Positions 47,868 through 55,622 of a stretch of 64,000 bases of DNA are shown here, piece after piece. The translations under genes and the position numbers were made by a program. Source of the DNA: a virus; the IMG/VR virus record IMGVR_UViG_3300010396_000042, positions 33,299-97,298 of that record, one strand, 5' to 3'. The notes beneath the pieces were generated by a model. That model searched no databases and was not told the DNA's origin. It saw only the letters and a list, made by a program, of their open reading frames with translations. The number at the start of each line of letters is the position of its first letter. Positions within the stretch are counted from its first letter, which is position 1.

Positions 47868-49354
47868 TGGCCGCACCCCGAGAACTCGACCTCACTGTCA
47901 CCCTGGACGACGCGTGGCGTACGTATGAGAAGCACCTGCTCGCCCGCGTCGACGCCGACACGTTCAGCGCCCAGTCCGCCCGCGGCTATCTCGCCTACTC
48001 CCGGCGACTCGTCGACCACCTCGGCCCCCAGCGCACCTGCGACAGCGTCGAGGCAAGCGAGATCGTCGCATGGCTCGCGCACTACCGTTCCAGCGGTGCC
48101 CGCCGACCGACCTACGTCCAGAAGGGCGCCGGCCCGGCGACGCTTCGCCACTGCCACAAGTCCGCCAAGGGCCTCTTCGCGTTCGCCGACTCCAACCGGT
48201 GGCTACGGGAGAACCCGATGCGCGACACCGTCGCACCTCCACTGCCGCGCAAGACCGCCGGACCCGAACGCGCGGCCCTCAGCCGCCCGGAACTCGAAGC
48301 GCTCATCGCGGCGGCCCGCACCGGCAAAGGCTCCTACCGCGGCGACCGCGGAGCCTGGGTGCGCGACGAGATCGTGATCCGGCTCACCGGCGAATCAGGG
48401 CTACGTAACGGCGACGTGCAGAACCTCGACCTCGGTGACATCGAAGCCGACCCCGCGGGCCACTGGGTGGCCCAGATCCGCCGGGGCAAGGGCCGCAAGG
48501 CACGCACCGTTCCGCTCACCGACGCCTGCGCCACACTGATCCGCGACTACATCGACCAGTGGCGCCCGCAGCCGGCCGGCACGCCTGACCGCTACGACAA
48601 GAATCACCACCTCATCAAGGGCGACGCGCAAGCGCTTCTGCTGTCGCCGGACCGGCACCGTTTCAACGCTGCGATGGTCCGCCGGATCGTGGAGCGCTGC
48701 GCACAGTCCGCGCTCGGCCGCCACTATGTGCCGCATGGCCTGCGCCACACCACCGGAACTCTGCTCGCCCGCGAGGCGAAGGCCGACCCGGCGCTGATCG
48801 CGCATATCCTCGGCCACTCCGACATCTCGGTGACATCCGTCTACCTGGACACTACGACCGACGAGGCCGCCGCCGCCGTAAACCGGCGCAAGGTCGGCGC
48901 GCGGGCCAAGGCGCCGAAGGAACTGCCACCGAGCAAGGACGATCCGCGCTGGCCGGAGTGCGGCACCCGCGAGGGCTGGAATCGGCATAAGCGTGAGCGC
49001 ATCCCGCGGTGCTCGCCATGCCGCATGTGGAAACGAGAGGACACGCAACGGGCGGAGCTCAACAGGCTGGAGCGGGACCTCGCGCGAGCGCACCGTACCA
49101 TCGCCGATCAGGCCGAGCAGATCCGTAAACTGCGGGATCAGGCGCAGCGTAGCGCCGTGGGTCTCAGCGCGCGGCCTCGGGGTCGCTGCCCAGTGTGCAC
49201 ACGCCTGATCTCAGTGACGGAGAAGGGCGTGATGCGGGTGCACGACTGTCCCGGCACAGGCCAGCCGCCATTGGCGATTCTCTCGACCGCGCCAATCGTC
49301 GGTGTCGAAGCCAGTCAGTCATCATTCGTGGACGATCTCGCAGGTGCAGCATGA
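47867..49354 (+). CDS. int: Tyrosine recombinase (integrase) with C-terminal zinc ribbon
   Basis: 495 aa. A core-binding helical N-terminus (about 10-115), then the catalytic domain: R in G-E-S-G-L-R-N-G-D near 178, H-G-L-R-H near 290-294, and L-G-H-S...V-Y-L-D near 315-327 with the nucleophilic Tyr. About 150 extra residues follow: a C-x2-C pair near 382, a coiled coil, then C-P-V-C...H-D-C-P zinc ribbon. The extension is unusual and resembles the coil-plus-ribbon of the product at 14850. The tRNA-Glu pair 400 bp downstream could be the attachment target. Confidence 0.9.
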   Translation: MAAPRELDLTVTLDDAWRTYEKHLLARVDADTFSAQSARGYLAYSRRLVDHLGPQRTCDSVEASEIVAWLAHYRSSGARRPTYVQKGAGPATLRHCHKSAKGLFAFADSNRWLRENPMRDTVAPPLPRKTAGPERAALSRPELEALIAAARTGKGSYRGDRGAWVRDEIVIRLTGESGLRNGDVQNLDLGDIEADPAGHWVAQIRRGKGRKARTVPLTDACATLIRDYIDQWRPQPAGTPDRYDKNHHLIKGDAQALLLSPDRHRFNAAMVRRIVERCAQSALGRHYVPHGLRHTTGTLLAREAKADPALIAHILGHSDISVTSVYLDTTTDEAAAAVNRRKVGARAKAPKELPPSKDDPRWPECGTREGWNRHKRERIPRCSPCRMWKREDTQRAELNRLERDLARAHRTIADQAEQIRKLRDQAQRSAVGLSARPRGRCPVCTRLISVTEKGVMRVHDCPGTGQPPLAILSTAPIVGVEASQSSFVDDLAGAA

Positions 49355-49635
49355 CCACGCCCGGGTTCGACCGCGATGATCCGCTGCTGCGCCCGCTGAC
49401 GATTAAGCAGGCCATGGAGTTGACGGGACGTAGCGACCGCACGATCGAGCGGTGGATCCACGACGGCCGGCTGCGCAAGGTCACGCTGCAGGGCGATCCG
49501 CCGCAGCAGGTGCTGATCGAGCGCGAGGTCCTCGAGGTCGAGCGCGCCACCCGACAGGCGTCCCGCCGCGGCCGGCCGCGCGCGAAGACCACCGACACTC
49601 CGTCCGGGGACGAGGTCATTGACGCTGGTGGGTAG
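49351..49635 (+). CDS. Excisionase-like HTH protein
   Basis: 94 aa, ATGA overlap with the integrase. L-T-I-K-Q-A-M-E-L-T-G-R-S-D-R-T-I-E-R-W-I-H-D-G-R-L is the helix-turn-helix of Xis/MerR-type excisionases (residues about 17-45); basic tail R-R-G-R-P-R-A-K. Probably sets the direction of integrase. Followed by a GGTG...CACC inverted repeat (49636-49675) of uncertain meaning. Confidence 0.82.
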   Translation: MTTPGFDRDDPLLRPLTIKQAMELTGRSDRTIERWIHDGRLRKVTLQGDPPQQVLIEREVLEVERATRQASRRGRPRAKTTDTPSGDEVIDAGG

Positions 49636-49757
49636 GGTGGCGCACACTTCGTCATAGTTCGGCGTCGTGTGCACCGCGCGCGGTCGCCCTAACCAAGGCT
49701 CCGCGGGTGCATACACAGCCCACGGGGCCTTCGGCTTTCTGCCCCTCGCCGAACCTT

Positions 49758-49830
49758 GCCCCGGTCGTCTAGCGGCCTAGGATCTCCGGTTCTCAGCCGG
49801 CCAGCACCGGTTCGAATCCGGTCCGGGGCG
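49758..49830 (+). tRNA. tRNA-Glu (anticodon CTC)
   Basis: Acceptor GCCCCGG with CCGGGGC, seven pairs; T-arm ACCGG-TTCGAAT-CCGGT; anticodon loop TTCTCAG gives CTC. CCA not encoded. Two bases separate it from the next tRNA. Confidence 0.88.
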
Positions 49831-49831
49831 C

Positions 49832-49905
49832 GGCGCCGTCGTCTAGCGGTCCAGGACCCCGGACCTTCAATCCGGCCAGCACCGGTTCGAATCCGGTCGG
49901 CGTCA
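49832..49905 (+). tRNA. tRNA-Glu (anticodon TTC) with C at position 33
   Basis: Acceptor GGCGCCG with CGGCGTC (one G-T); T-arm ACCGG-TTCGAAT-CCGGT; anticodon stem CCGGA/TCCGG with loop CCTTCAA, giving TTC. The base before the anticodon is C where nearly all elongator tRNAs have U, so function may be impaired or specialised. Confidence 0.82.
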
Positions 49906-49946
49906 CACCGCATCAGCAATCGCTGACACACGATCAGGAGTCCCCA

Positions 49947-50156
49947 GTGCAGATCCACAAGCACGCGTCCGTCGACCAGTACCAGGGCACGGTGAAGGTC
50001 GTGTTCGAACCGGACGAGAAGGTCGAAGTCGTGCTCGGCAACGGCGACATCGTAGAGGTGTCTCACGACGGCACCTGGACACTTCGCGACTCCCGCGCCG
50101 CCGGCGAGTTCGACCAGTGGCTCGCGCGCGGCACCTTCGAAGCGGACGCGGCCTGA
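49947..50156 (+). CDS. Small hypothetical protein (69 aa)
   Basis: GTG start preceded by CAGGAG. Strand-rich with V-K-V-V-F-E-P-D-E-K-V-E-V-V-L-G-N-G-D. A small beta protein such as a chromatin- or capsid-decoration type; not assigned. Confidence 0.68.
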   Translation: MQIHKHASVDQYQGTVKVVFEPDEKVEVVLGNGDIVEVSHDGTWTLRDSRAAGEFDQWLARGTFEADAA

Positions 50157-50345
50157 TACGTCCGGTCCGGCGCTGTGCAGGCGCATCAGCCATGACCCGC
50201 GCAACGTACGCGGCGAGCTCTTGCGAACTCCTGCACCCGACCCAGAATCGGGCGGCACCGGCCCGGATGCACAGTCTCGCCGTCGCCGTGGGAAGCGGCG
50301 GAGAGCACGCACCGGCAGCGGTCACACGCGAAACCGGCAGCGTTC

Positions 50346-50591
50346 ATGAAACCCCGGCGGTCAGCTCGGTCGAGGCGGAGGGCAAGCCGCGAAGGCGAAC
50401 CCGGGGAAGCCGACGACGCCGGGCCGACCGACCGCCGCACAGAATTCGAATGGCCTGGTCCGCCGATGTGCCGGCGGATGCCGCGCCGTGCCGGCAGCCC
50501 CGCACGGCATCCCGTTCTTCCCGCGCGTCCCCGCACTGGGGGCGAGGGCGCGCGGGAACTCCACCCGTCACCGGGAAGGCGGTCGCGATGA
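50346..50591 (+). CDS. Doubtful small Arg-rich protein (81 aa)
   Basis: An 81-codon frame whose TGA overlaps the ATG of the next gene (ATGA), the usual coupling here. Against it: weak ribosome site, Arg/Pro-rich low-complexity product, codon third positions less GC-rich than neighbours. Otherwise 50157-50587 holds no gene I can support. Confidence 0.3.
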   Translation: MKPRRSARSRRRASREGEPGEADDAGPTDRRTEFEWPGPPMCRRMPRRAGSPARHPVLPARPRTGGEGARELHPSPGRRSR

Positions 50592-50725
50592 ACCAGCGCG
50601 GCCCCCGCATCGTCGCGACCGCGCTCGTCGGGCTCGGGTTCCTCGCCCTGATCGCCGCAGCGACCGCCGAAGCAATCCTCGTCTACGCAGCCCAGCTCGC
50701 CATCGGCGTCGCCGAACGGCTCTAA
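50588..50725 (+). CDS. Tiny membrane protein (45 aa)
   Basis: GGGAAGG upstream. One transmembrane helix (I-V-A-T-A-L-V-G-L-G-F-L-A-L-I-A-A-A-T). Ends just before the operator pair. Function unknown. Confidence 0.6.
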   Translation: MNQRGPRIVATALVGLGFLALIAAATAEAILVYAAQLAIGVAERL

Positions 50726-50739
50726 ACGAGCGATCACGG

Positions 50740-50795
50740 TGTTGCATCAAAGCAACATCTGGCCACCACTGCACCAATGTTGCGAATACGCAACA
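50740..50795. promoter_or_regulatory. Operator pair TGTTGC-N6-GCAACA
   Basis: Two palindromes with identical 6-bp arms: 50740-50757 (spacer ATCAAA) and 50778-50795 (spacer GAATAC), starts 38 bp apart. They precede the metallopeptidase gene (start 50829) by 34 bases and leave room for a promoter. Likely sites of a dimeric repressor; its identity is not evident. Confidence 0.8.
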
Positions 50796-50828
50796 CGTGC
50801 TCTTGAGTCGTTGAGAGCAGGTGACTCG

Positions 50829-51518
50829 GTGCCCGAGCTGCGCGTTGAACGCCTGGATCTGACCGAGGTCGGCAACTGGTCGTTCCGCGACAGCTCCCTG
50901 AGCTGGTCGAACAAGTTCGGGCACGGCGGCACCTACGACCCGTTCCCCGCCTACCCGCATGACCTGGAGCTGGCCCGGGCCACGGCGGAGTATGCCGCGG
51001 AGGTCTGCCCACCGCTCTACGACGTCGAGATCCACCTGGCCAACCGCGAAGAGGTCAGCCGCACCAACGGGTTCTCGATGAACGCCTATCTGCGCGAATA
51101 CGAAGGCGGCGAGTGCGTCCGCAAGACGCCGGCCGGCCTGATCGTGTTCTCCGGCAAGCGGATCCCACCGCACCCGGCCATGACCAAGTACCTGGTCGGC
51201 CACGAGTACGGGCACCACATCTGCTGGATGCTCGGCAGCCTGCGCGGCGGCAAACACCTGCAGGACGACTCCTACCTGCCCGAGTACGCGAAGCTGCGCG
51301 GCCTGGACTTCGACGTGGTCCGGCACCATGGCGCCGGCGGCAACTGGCACAACTCGATCAGCGAGATCTTCGCCTGCGACTTCCGGATCCTGATCCTCGG
51401 CATCGAGCCCGCGTACTGGCCTCACCCCGGCGTCCCCCACCCGGACACCGTCGAAGGCCTCGAAATCTGGTGGACCGAGGCCTACAACCAGCTGCGCGAC
51501 GCGGACCCCATCACGTGA
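50829..51518 (+). CDS. HExxH putative zinc metallopeptidase (229 aa)
   Basis: GTG at 50829 chosen; the frame is open upstream to 50739 but would run across the operators. V-G-H-E-Y-G-H-H-I near residue 124 is a zincin HExxH. A downstream H-N-S-I-S-E-I-F-A-C-D near 177 supplies E/D ligands. No signal peptide, so cytoplasmic. Similar intracellular zincins (ImmA/IrrE type) cleave repressors, but the fold here is not clearly that family. Coupled to the next gene. Confidence 0.75.
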   Translation: MPELRVERLDLTEVGNWSFRDSSLSWSNKFGHGGTYDPFPAYPHDLELARATAEYAAEVCPPLYDVEIHLANREEVSRTNGFSMNAYLREYEGGECVRKTPAGLIVFSGKRIPPHPAMTKYLVGHEYGHHICWMLGSLRGGKHLQDDSYLPEYAKLRGLDFDVVRHHGAGGNWHNSISEIFACDFRILILGIEPAYWPHPGVPHPDTVEGLEIWWTEAYNQLRDADPIT

Positions 51519-52351
51519 CCAGCGAGCCAGCGGCCGAGTGCGACGGCGTGGAAGTCAAGGGCGTGATCGCCGAGGCGAACGGCCCTCGCACGTTCCGTCT
51601 CGAGCGCGCCGTGGACATCAGCGGCGTATCCGGGACCGGCCGCGTCGCCGACGGAGTGCTGTGGCCGGACGGATCCGCCACCATCCGTTGGCGCGGGGAG
51701 CGGCCATCGACGGTGAACTGGGCGAGCATGGCGCACGCCGAGGCGGTGCACGGGCACGGTGGGCAGACGCGGATCGTGTTCGACGACGACCTCGTGCCGA
51801 CGGGCCACCAGGGCACCGCACCGGTCGAGGCATCGGGCAGCGACGCGGACGCCGGCAGGGTTCTGTCGGTCTATGTGCAGTGCGCCAAGCGGTTCGCGTG
51901 GACCCCGAAGCAGACCGATGATGCGATGGCGCAGCTCGGCGGTGAAACGCAGCTCCTTGAGTTGCTGAGCGCTCCGGAGCCGCCGGCACCGATCCAGGTC
52001 GGCGTGGGGATGCCTGCGGCGATCCTGCTGGACGCGTTCGGCGAGTGGCTGCACCAGGCGTTCGGAGCGACCGCGTACCTGGTCGGGTCCGCGTTCCGCG
52101 GCAAGAGCTGGCGCGACGTGGATGTGCGCCTGCTGATGCAGGACGAGGCGTTCCACGCGCTGTTCCCCGGCTACCGCACCGCGAACCAGGGCGACAGCAA
52201 GTGGTCGCTGGTGTGCGCCGCGATCAGCGTGCTGGCCAAGCAGCAAACCGGGCTGCCGATCGACTTTCAGATCCAGAGCGTGACCGAGGCGAACGAGCGC
52301 TACCCCGGGCCGCGCAATCCGCTGCGCCTGCGCCGGCATGAGGAGGCCTGA
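51515..52351 (+). CDS. Nucleotidyltransferase-fold protein (278 aa)
   Basis: GTG start in GTGA overlap. N-terminal about 150 residues unknown (G-V-I-A-E-A-N-G...R-T-F-R-L-E-R-A-V-D). C-terminal domain carries Y-L-V-G-S-A-F-R-G-K-S-W-R-D-V-D-V-R near 189-206 and P-I-D-F-Q-I-Q near 247, the G-S...D-x-D and distal D of minimal nucleotidyltransferases (MNT/DNA pol beta fold). The pairing with a peptidase under its own operators is reminiscent of a small defence or regulatory system. Confidence 0.78.
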   Translation: MTSEPAAECDGVEVKGVIAEANGPRTFRLERAVDISGVSGTGRVADGVLWPDGSATIRWRGERPSTVNWASMAHAEAVHGHGGQTRIVFDDDLVPTGHQGTAPVEASGSDADAGRVLSVYVQCAKRFAWTPKQTDDAMAQLGGETQLLELLSAPEPPAPIQVGVGMPAAILLDAFGEWLHQAFGATAYLVGSAFRGKSWRDVDVRLLMQDEAFHALFPGYRTANQGDSKWSLVCAAISVLAKQQTGLPIDFQIQSVTEANERYPGPRNPLRLRRHEEA

Positions 52352-52353
52352 TC

Positions 52354-52788
52354 GTGCAGCACCACACCGTGCAGCAGCTCGAGCGCGGGCCGCGCGCCGG
52401 CAAGTGGGTGTACACCGGCGGCAACGACCACGGCCGCCACGTGCAGTGCTGTGCGGACTCGATGGTCGAGGTCCTCGGCGCCCCGGGACCTGAGCGGGAC
52501 GAGCACCCGGCGTGGGCCCGCATCGGGCACGACACCCGCGAGCAGGCGTACGCGCACATGCGGCAGCGGCTACTGGAGAAGCTGCGGCTCGAGGTGAGCT
52601 TCGGCGACTGGTCCGGTTGCCGCGCGCCGATGGGCGCCGACCGCGCGATGACCTGCGACGTGCCCACGAAGAAGGGCGCGACGATCCCGCCCTGCCATTT
52701 CAGCGCGCCGCTGTGCGACAAGCACCGCACCCGCGACGTCGTCGAGCGCATGTGGGACGGGCCAGGCGACTGGTCCGGCTCCTGGTGA
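52354..52788 (+). CDS. Hypothetical protein (144 aa)
   Basis: GTG start 3 bases after the previous stop. C-C near residue 32, M-T-C-D-V-P and P-P-C-H-F...C-D-K-H near 110, possibly zinc-binding; W-D-G-P-G-D-W-S at the end. Family not recognised. Confidence 0.68.
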   Translation: MQHHTVQQLERGPRAGKWVYTGGNDHGRHVQCCADSMVEVLGAPGPERDEHPAWARIGHDTREQAYAHMRQRLLEKLRLEVSFGDWSGCRAPMGADRAMTCDVPTKKGATIPPCHFSAPLCDKHRTRDVVERMWDGPGDWSGSW

Positions 52789-52821
52789 TCGCTCGTCACC
52801 ACGCACTATCCCTCCTGAGCT

Positions 52822-52850
52822 CGGCCGGCCATCCGCACTGTGGCCGGCCG
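52822..52850 (+). terminator. Hairpin terminator
   Basis: CGGCCGGCCA (52822-52831), loop of 9, TGGCCGGCCG (52841-52850), perfect 10-bp stem, 34 bases after the stop. Separates the peptidase/nucleotidyltransferase unit from the phage-like module. Confidence 0.75.
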
Positions 52851-52908
52851 TTCACGTTCCCGCACCTTGTACGACTCCACCCCAGAAACCCCAGAACCGG
52901 AGCAGCTC

Positions 52909-53244
52909 ATGTCTCATCTCGGAGAGCTTTTCGACCGCGTCAAGGCCGCGGCCGAGCACCTGATCCACCACGAGGACCCGCGGCTACACGAGCTCGGTCA
53001 CGACCTGGCCGCGAAGACGCACGCCGCGGAGCAGGAGGTCGTCGCCCAGGCCGAACAGGTCGGCCACGAGGCGGCCGATGACGTGCACACCGTCACCGAG
53101 GAAGCGGACAGCGCGGCTCACGTAGTCGAGTCGAACGCCGAGAAGGCGGCCGCGCCAGTCGAAGCCGAAGCGGCGCACAGCGCCGGTCAGATCGTCGCCG
53201 AGGTCGGCTCGGACCTGGCGGCCGACGCCGCGAAGGACCTGTAG
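52909..53244 (+). CDS. Helical, Ala/Glu/His-rich protein (111 aa)
   Basis: Start with GGAG 6 bases upstream. A single long amphipathic region with heptad-like Ala/Val spacing (A-A-D-D-V-H-T-V-T-E-E-A-D-S-A-A-H-V-V), as in tail-tube, tape-measure-stalk or phasin-like proteins. First gene of the putative structural module. No exact family. Confidence 0.68.
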   Translation: MSHLGELFDRVKAAAEHLIHHEDPRLHELGHDLAAKTHAAEQEVVAQAEQVGHEAADDVHTVTEEADSAAHVVESNAEKAAAPVEAEAAHSAGQIVAEVGSDLAADAAKDL

Positions 53245-53247
53245 GCC

Positions 53248-53565
53248 ATGGCGTCCCCGAACACCGAGGCGTTGCGCCTAGCCCAAGCGCGACTGGAGCC
53301 GCGCCGCCGGTTCGTCGTACGCCGCTCCCTGATCCCGATCACGGAGAAAACTGCGGGCGGCAAGGAGCGCAAGTCCTTCAGGCTGCGCGTGAGCCTCGAG
53401 GACCAGGACTACGCGCTCGACCAGGTCACCGGCGCCGTGATCAACCCGGCGCGCCGCATGAGCGAAGCCGACCGCCGCGCCCTCGGTATCCGCCGCAACG
53501 GCCAGCCCCGCCGCGCTCGCCACGCGGCCGTCTCCGCCACCCCAGACAGGAAGAACGCAGCCTGA
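53248..53565 (+). CDS. Small basic protein (105 aa)
   Basis: R-R-R-F-V-V-R-R-S-L-I-P-I-T-E-K-T-A-G then R-L-R-V-S-L-E-D-Q-D-Y. Basic and strand-rich. Ends overlapping the next ATG. Possibly a head-tail or tail-accessory protein; unassigned. Confidence 0.66.
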   Translation: MASPNTEALRLAQARLEPRRRFVVRRSLIPITEKTAGGKERKSFRLRVSLEDQDYALDQVTGAVINPARRMSEADRRALGIRRNGQPRRARHAAVSATPDRKNAA

Positions 53566-54446
53566 TGCTCACCGTCAACCGCCGCCCCGGGCCGCCGATC
53601 GACCAGGGCATCAGCGTGATCGTCGACCTGCCGCACATCACCGAGCTGCCCGCGCGCCCGCACCTGTGCTCGATCATGCGGGCCGACACGCACGACCCGA
53701 TCAGGGGCGTGCTCGGCGTCTCCATGCACTTCGACACCAGCCCCTCCGCGGGCAACTACGAACTGTGGCTCGTAGCCGAGCAGCTCGTCGACGCGAACGG
53801 CGCGCCGCTGCCGGTCGGCCACAGGCTCGAGCCGGAGCTCCACCACGAGTACTTCAGCCAGGCGCTGCGCACCGGCCTGTTCCGCTACCGCGTAGCCGGC
53901 TTCACCGCAGGCCCGCTCTTCGACCGCGCCACGGGTCTCCACCGCGACCTGGCCCCGGAAGTCGGGAAGCCGAACACGACGGGCGCCGCCACGAACCTCA
54001 CCGTGTTCCAGGTCACCTTCAAGAACCTGTTCGAGACGCAGGTCGAGGCGCACTACTTCGAGTACGGCGAAGGGTTCGTCACCTTCTATGCCGACGGGTT
54101 CCGGGCGGCCGCCTACAACGCCGGCGACGTGCTCAGCGTGCGCACCATCCCGGGCAAGCGCGTCTTCGTGGTCAACGACGCGCAGCTTCGCGTGCTGCGC
54201 TCTGCGGTGCTGTGGGATACCGAGCGCACGGCCGCCTCCGCGGAGCCGAGCGAGTACCGCCAGGCGCTGCTCGACGTCCTGGTCGACGTGCTCGGCGTGA
54301 TGCCGCCGTCCGAATCCCACGTCAACGAGTGCGCCGCGGCCGGGGAAGCCCCGGATGAGGACGACGCGGACGAGGAGCGCGACGAGCCGAACGAGCGCAC
54401 GCAGCGTGCCGCGCGGCAGCTCGACGGGCTTGTGGCGAGGGCCTGA
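53565..54446 (+). CDS. Hypothetical protein of tail module (293 aa)
   Basis: Beta-rich throughout (I-S-V-I-V-D-L-P-H-I, Y-E-L-W-L-V-A-E-Q-L, L-T-V-F-Q-V-T-F-K-N-L-F) with an acidic helical tail. Position before a fibre-type cluster and composition suggest a minor tail or baseplate protein; no recognised motif. Confidence 0.68.
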   Translation: MLTVNRRPGPPIDQGISVIVDLPHITELPARPHLCSIMRADTHDPIRGVLGVSMHFDTSPSAGNYELWLVAEQLVDANGAPLPVGHRLEPELHHEYFSQALRTGLFRYRVAGFTAGPLFDRATGLHRDLAPEVGKPNTTGAATNLTVFQVTFKNLFETQVEAHYFEYGEGFVTFYADGFRAAAYNAGDVLSVRTIPGKRVFVVNDAQLRVLRSAVLWDTERTAASAEPSEYRQALLDVLVDVLGVMPPSESHVNECAAAGEAPDEDDADEERDEPNERTQRAARQLDGLVARA

Positions 54447-54451
54447 GCGCG

Positions 54452-55174
54452 ATGCGGCCTCCCCGCCAGCACAGCCTCATGCCGTGTCTCAACGCGAGCG
54501 GCTACCACATCACCGGACATCCCGGTAGCCACGGCAGCTGGGACCTGCGGGTCGATGCACGTAACGGCGACGCGATCACCGTCGAGGACATCAGCGTCAG
54601 CGAGGCCCAGGCGTTCATCAAGTGCCTGGAGAAGATGCTCATCCACCAGGCGCCCGATCCCCTGTCCGGGCAAGCGACCAGCATCGACGAAGCGCGCGCC
54701 GCGGAAGGCCTGGACGAGCGACGCGACCCACCGCCGCCGGCTGACGATCCGCCGTCCGATCCGAGCGACCAGCCCCGCACGGATCCGCCGTCCACTGGCC
54801 CCGAACCGGCTGCGGCGCAGGAACCGCTCGCGACCGGCGGATGGATTCCTCCGGGTGCGCAGAGCGCGGTGATCGGCGCCGGTGACTACGTGCTGCCGCA
54901 GTCGTGGATCAATCCGCGGCCGGGCCCCTGGCAGGAGATCCGGTTCGATCCGGCGGTGCAGCTCGCCGAGGGCAGGCACTACCAGCTCTCCTTCAACGTG
55001 CCCACACCGGGCTCGACGAGGCACATGGCGCCGCAGCTTGTACACGTCAAGCCGGGCGAGGTGATCAGCCTCGTGTGTTCCTGCCAGCCGATCGCCGGCG
55101 GGACGCTCGCTGACGACCCGAACTGCCGGATGCACCACGCCGTCCCGACCGTGTACGTGTTCGATGGCAGCTGA
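54452..55174 (+). CDS. Hypothetical protein with Pro-rich linker (240 aa)
   Basis: Residues 1-85 form a small mixed domain, residues about 88-130 a Pro/Asp/Ser linker, and residues 130-240 a beta domain (Y-Q-L-S-F-N-V-P-T-P...V-H-V-K-P-G-E-V-I-S-L-V). Two-domain layout with flexible linker fits a tail-associated protein. Overlaps the next gene by 11 bases. Confidence 0.66.
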   Translation: MRPPRQHSLMPCLNASGYHITGHPGSHGSWDLRVDARNGDAITVEDISVSEAQAFIKCLEKMLIHQAPDPLSGQATSIDEARAAEGLDERRDPPPPADDPPSDPSDQPRTDPPSTGPEPAAAQEPLATGGWIPPGAQSAVIGAGDYVLPQSWINPRPGPWQEIRFDPAVQLAEGRHYQLSFNVPTPGSTRHMAPQLVHVKPGEVISLVCSCQPIAGGTLADDPNCRMHHAVPTVYVFDGS

Positions 55175-55523
55175 AACGGTGTCGCTGCACGACGCGCTGG
55201 TACCGCCTCGCGTGATGCTGTCCGGGACGGTGCTGGGCTGGTGCCGCCGCCACCCCTACCACGGCGAGATGGTCGAGCATCTCGCCCTGGATCCGCAGAT
55301 CCGTCAGCTCGCGGACGGGCAGCTGTATCTGGAGCACGCCGACGCACCGGACATCGTGCGCGTCACCCTGATGCTGCTGGATATGGCGGATCCGGCGAAG
55401 CTCACGTTCGACCAGGTCGGCGGCGTGCTGGGCTTCGAGGTGCTGCCGGCGCCGCTGCGCTACCAGGTGCTCTACCCGAGTCCGCTGGGTCTCATGGTCA
55501 CCTGCCGTCTGCTGCGCGCCTAG
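55164..55523 (+). CDS. Hypothetical protein (119 aa)
   Basis: Helical then beta; G-T-V-L-G-W-C-R-R-H-P-Y-H-G and V-T-L-M-L-L-D-M-A-D-P-A-K-L. No family recognised. A 99-base gap follows before the tailspike. Confidence 0.64.
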   Translation: MAAETVSLHDALVPPRVMLSGTVLGWCRRHPYHGEMVEHLALDPQIRQLADGQLYLEHADAPDIVRVTLMLLDMADPAKLTFDQVGGVLGFEVLPAPLRYQVLYPSPLGLMVTCRLLRA

Positions 55524-55622
55524 CCAACCAGCCGGCCTGCGCGCTGCGCAGCCCAGTCTCCCGCGCCGATCAGCCCAACGCCCCCGTAGCCCCGCACTTC
55601 CTAGCGCGAGGGGCGGTGGCCG

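Noticed and set aside
47864-49905. Calling 49758-49905 the attachment site outright
   Set aside because: Only one copy is visible and the element borders are not in the window, so it is offered as a candidate in the findings only.
50117-50725. A 202-codon rightward frame
   Set aside because: Only its last 45 codons, which have their own ribosome site, look like a protein; the rest is Arg-rich with poor codon bias.
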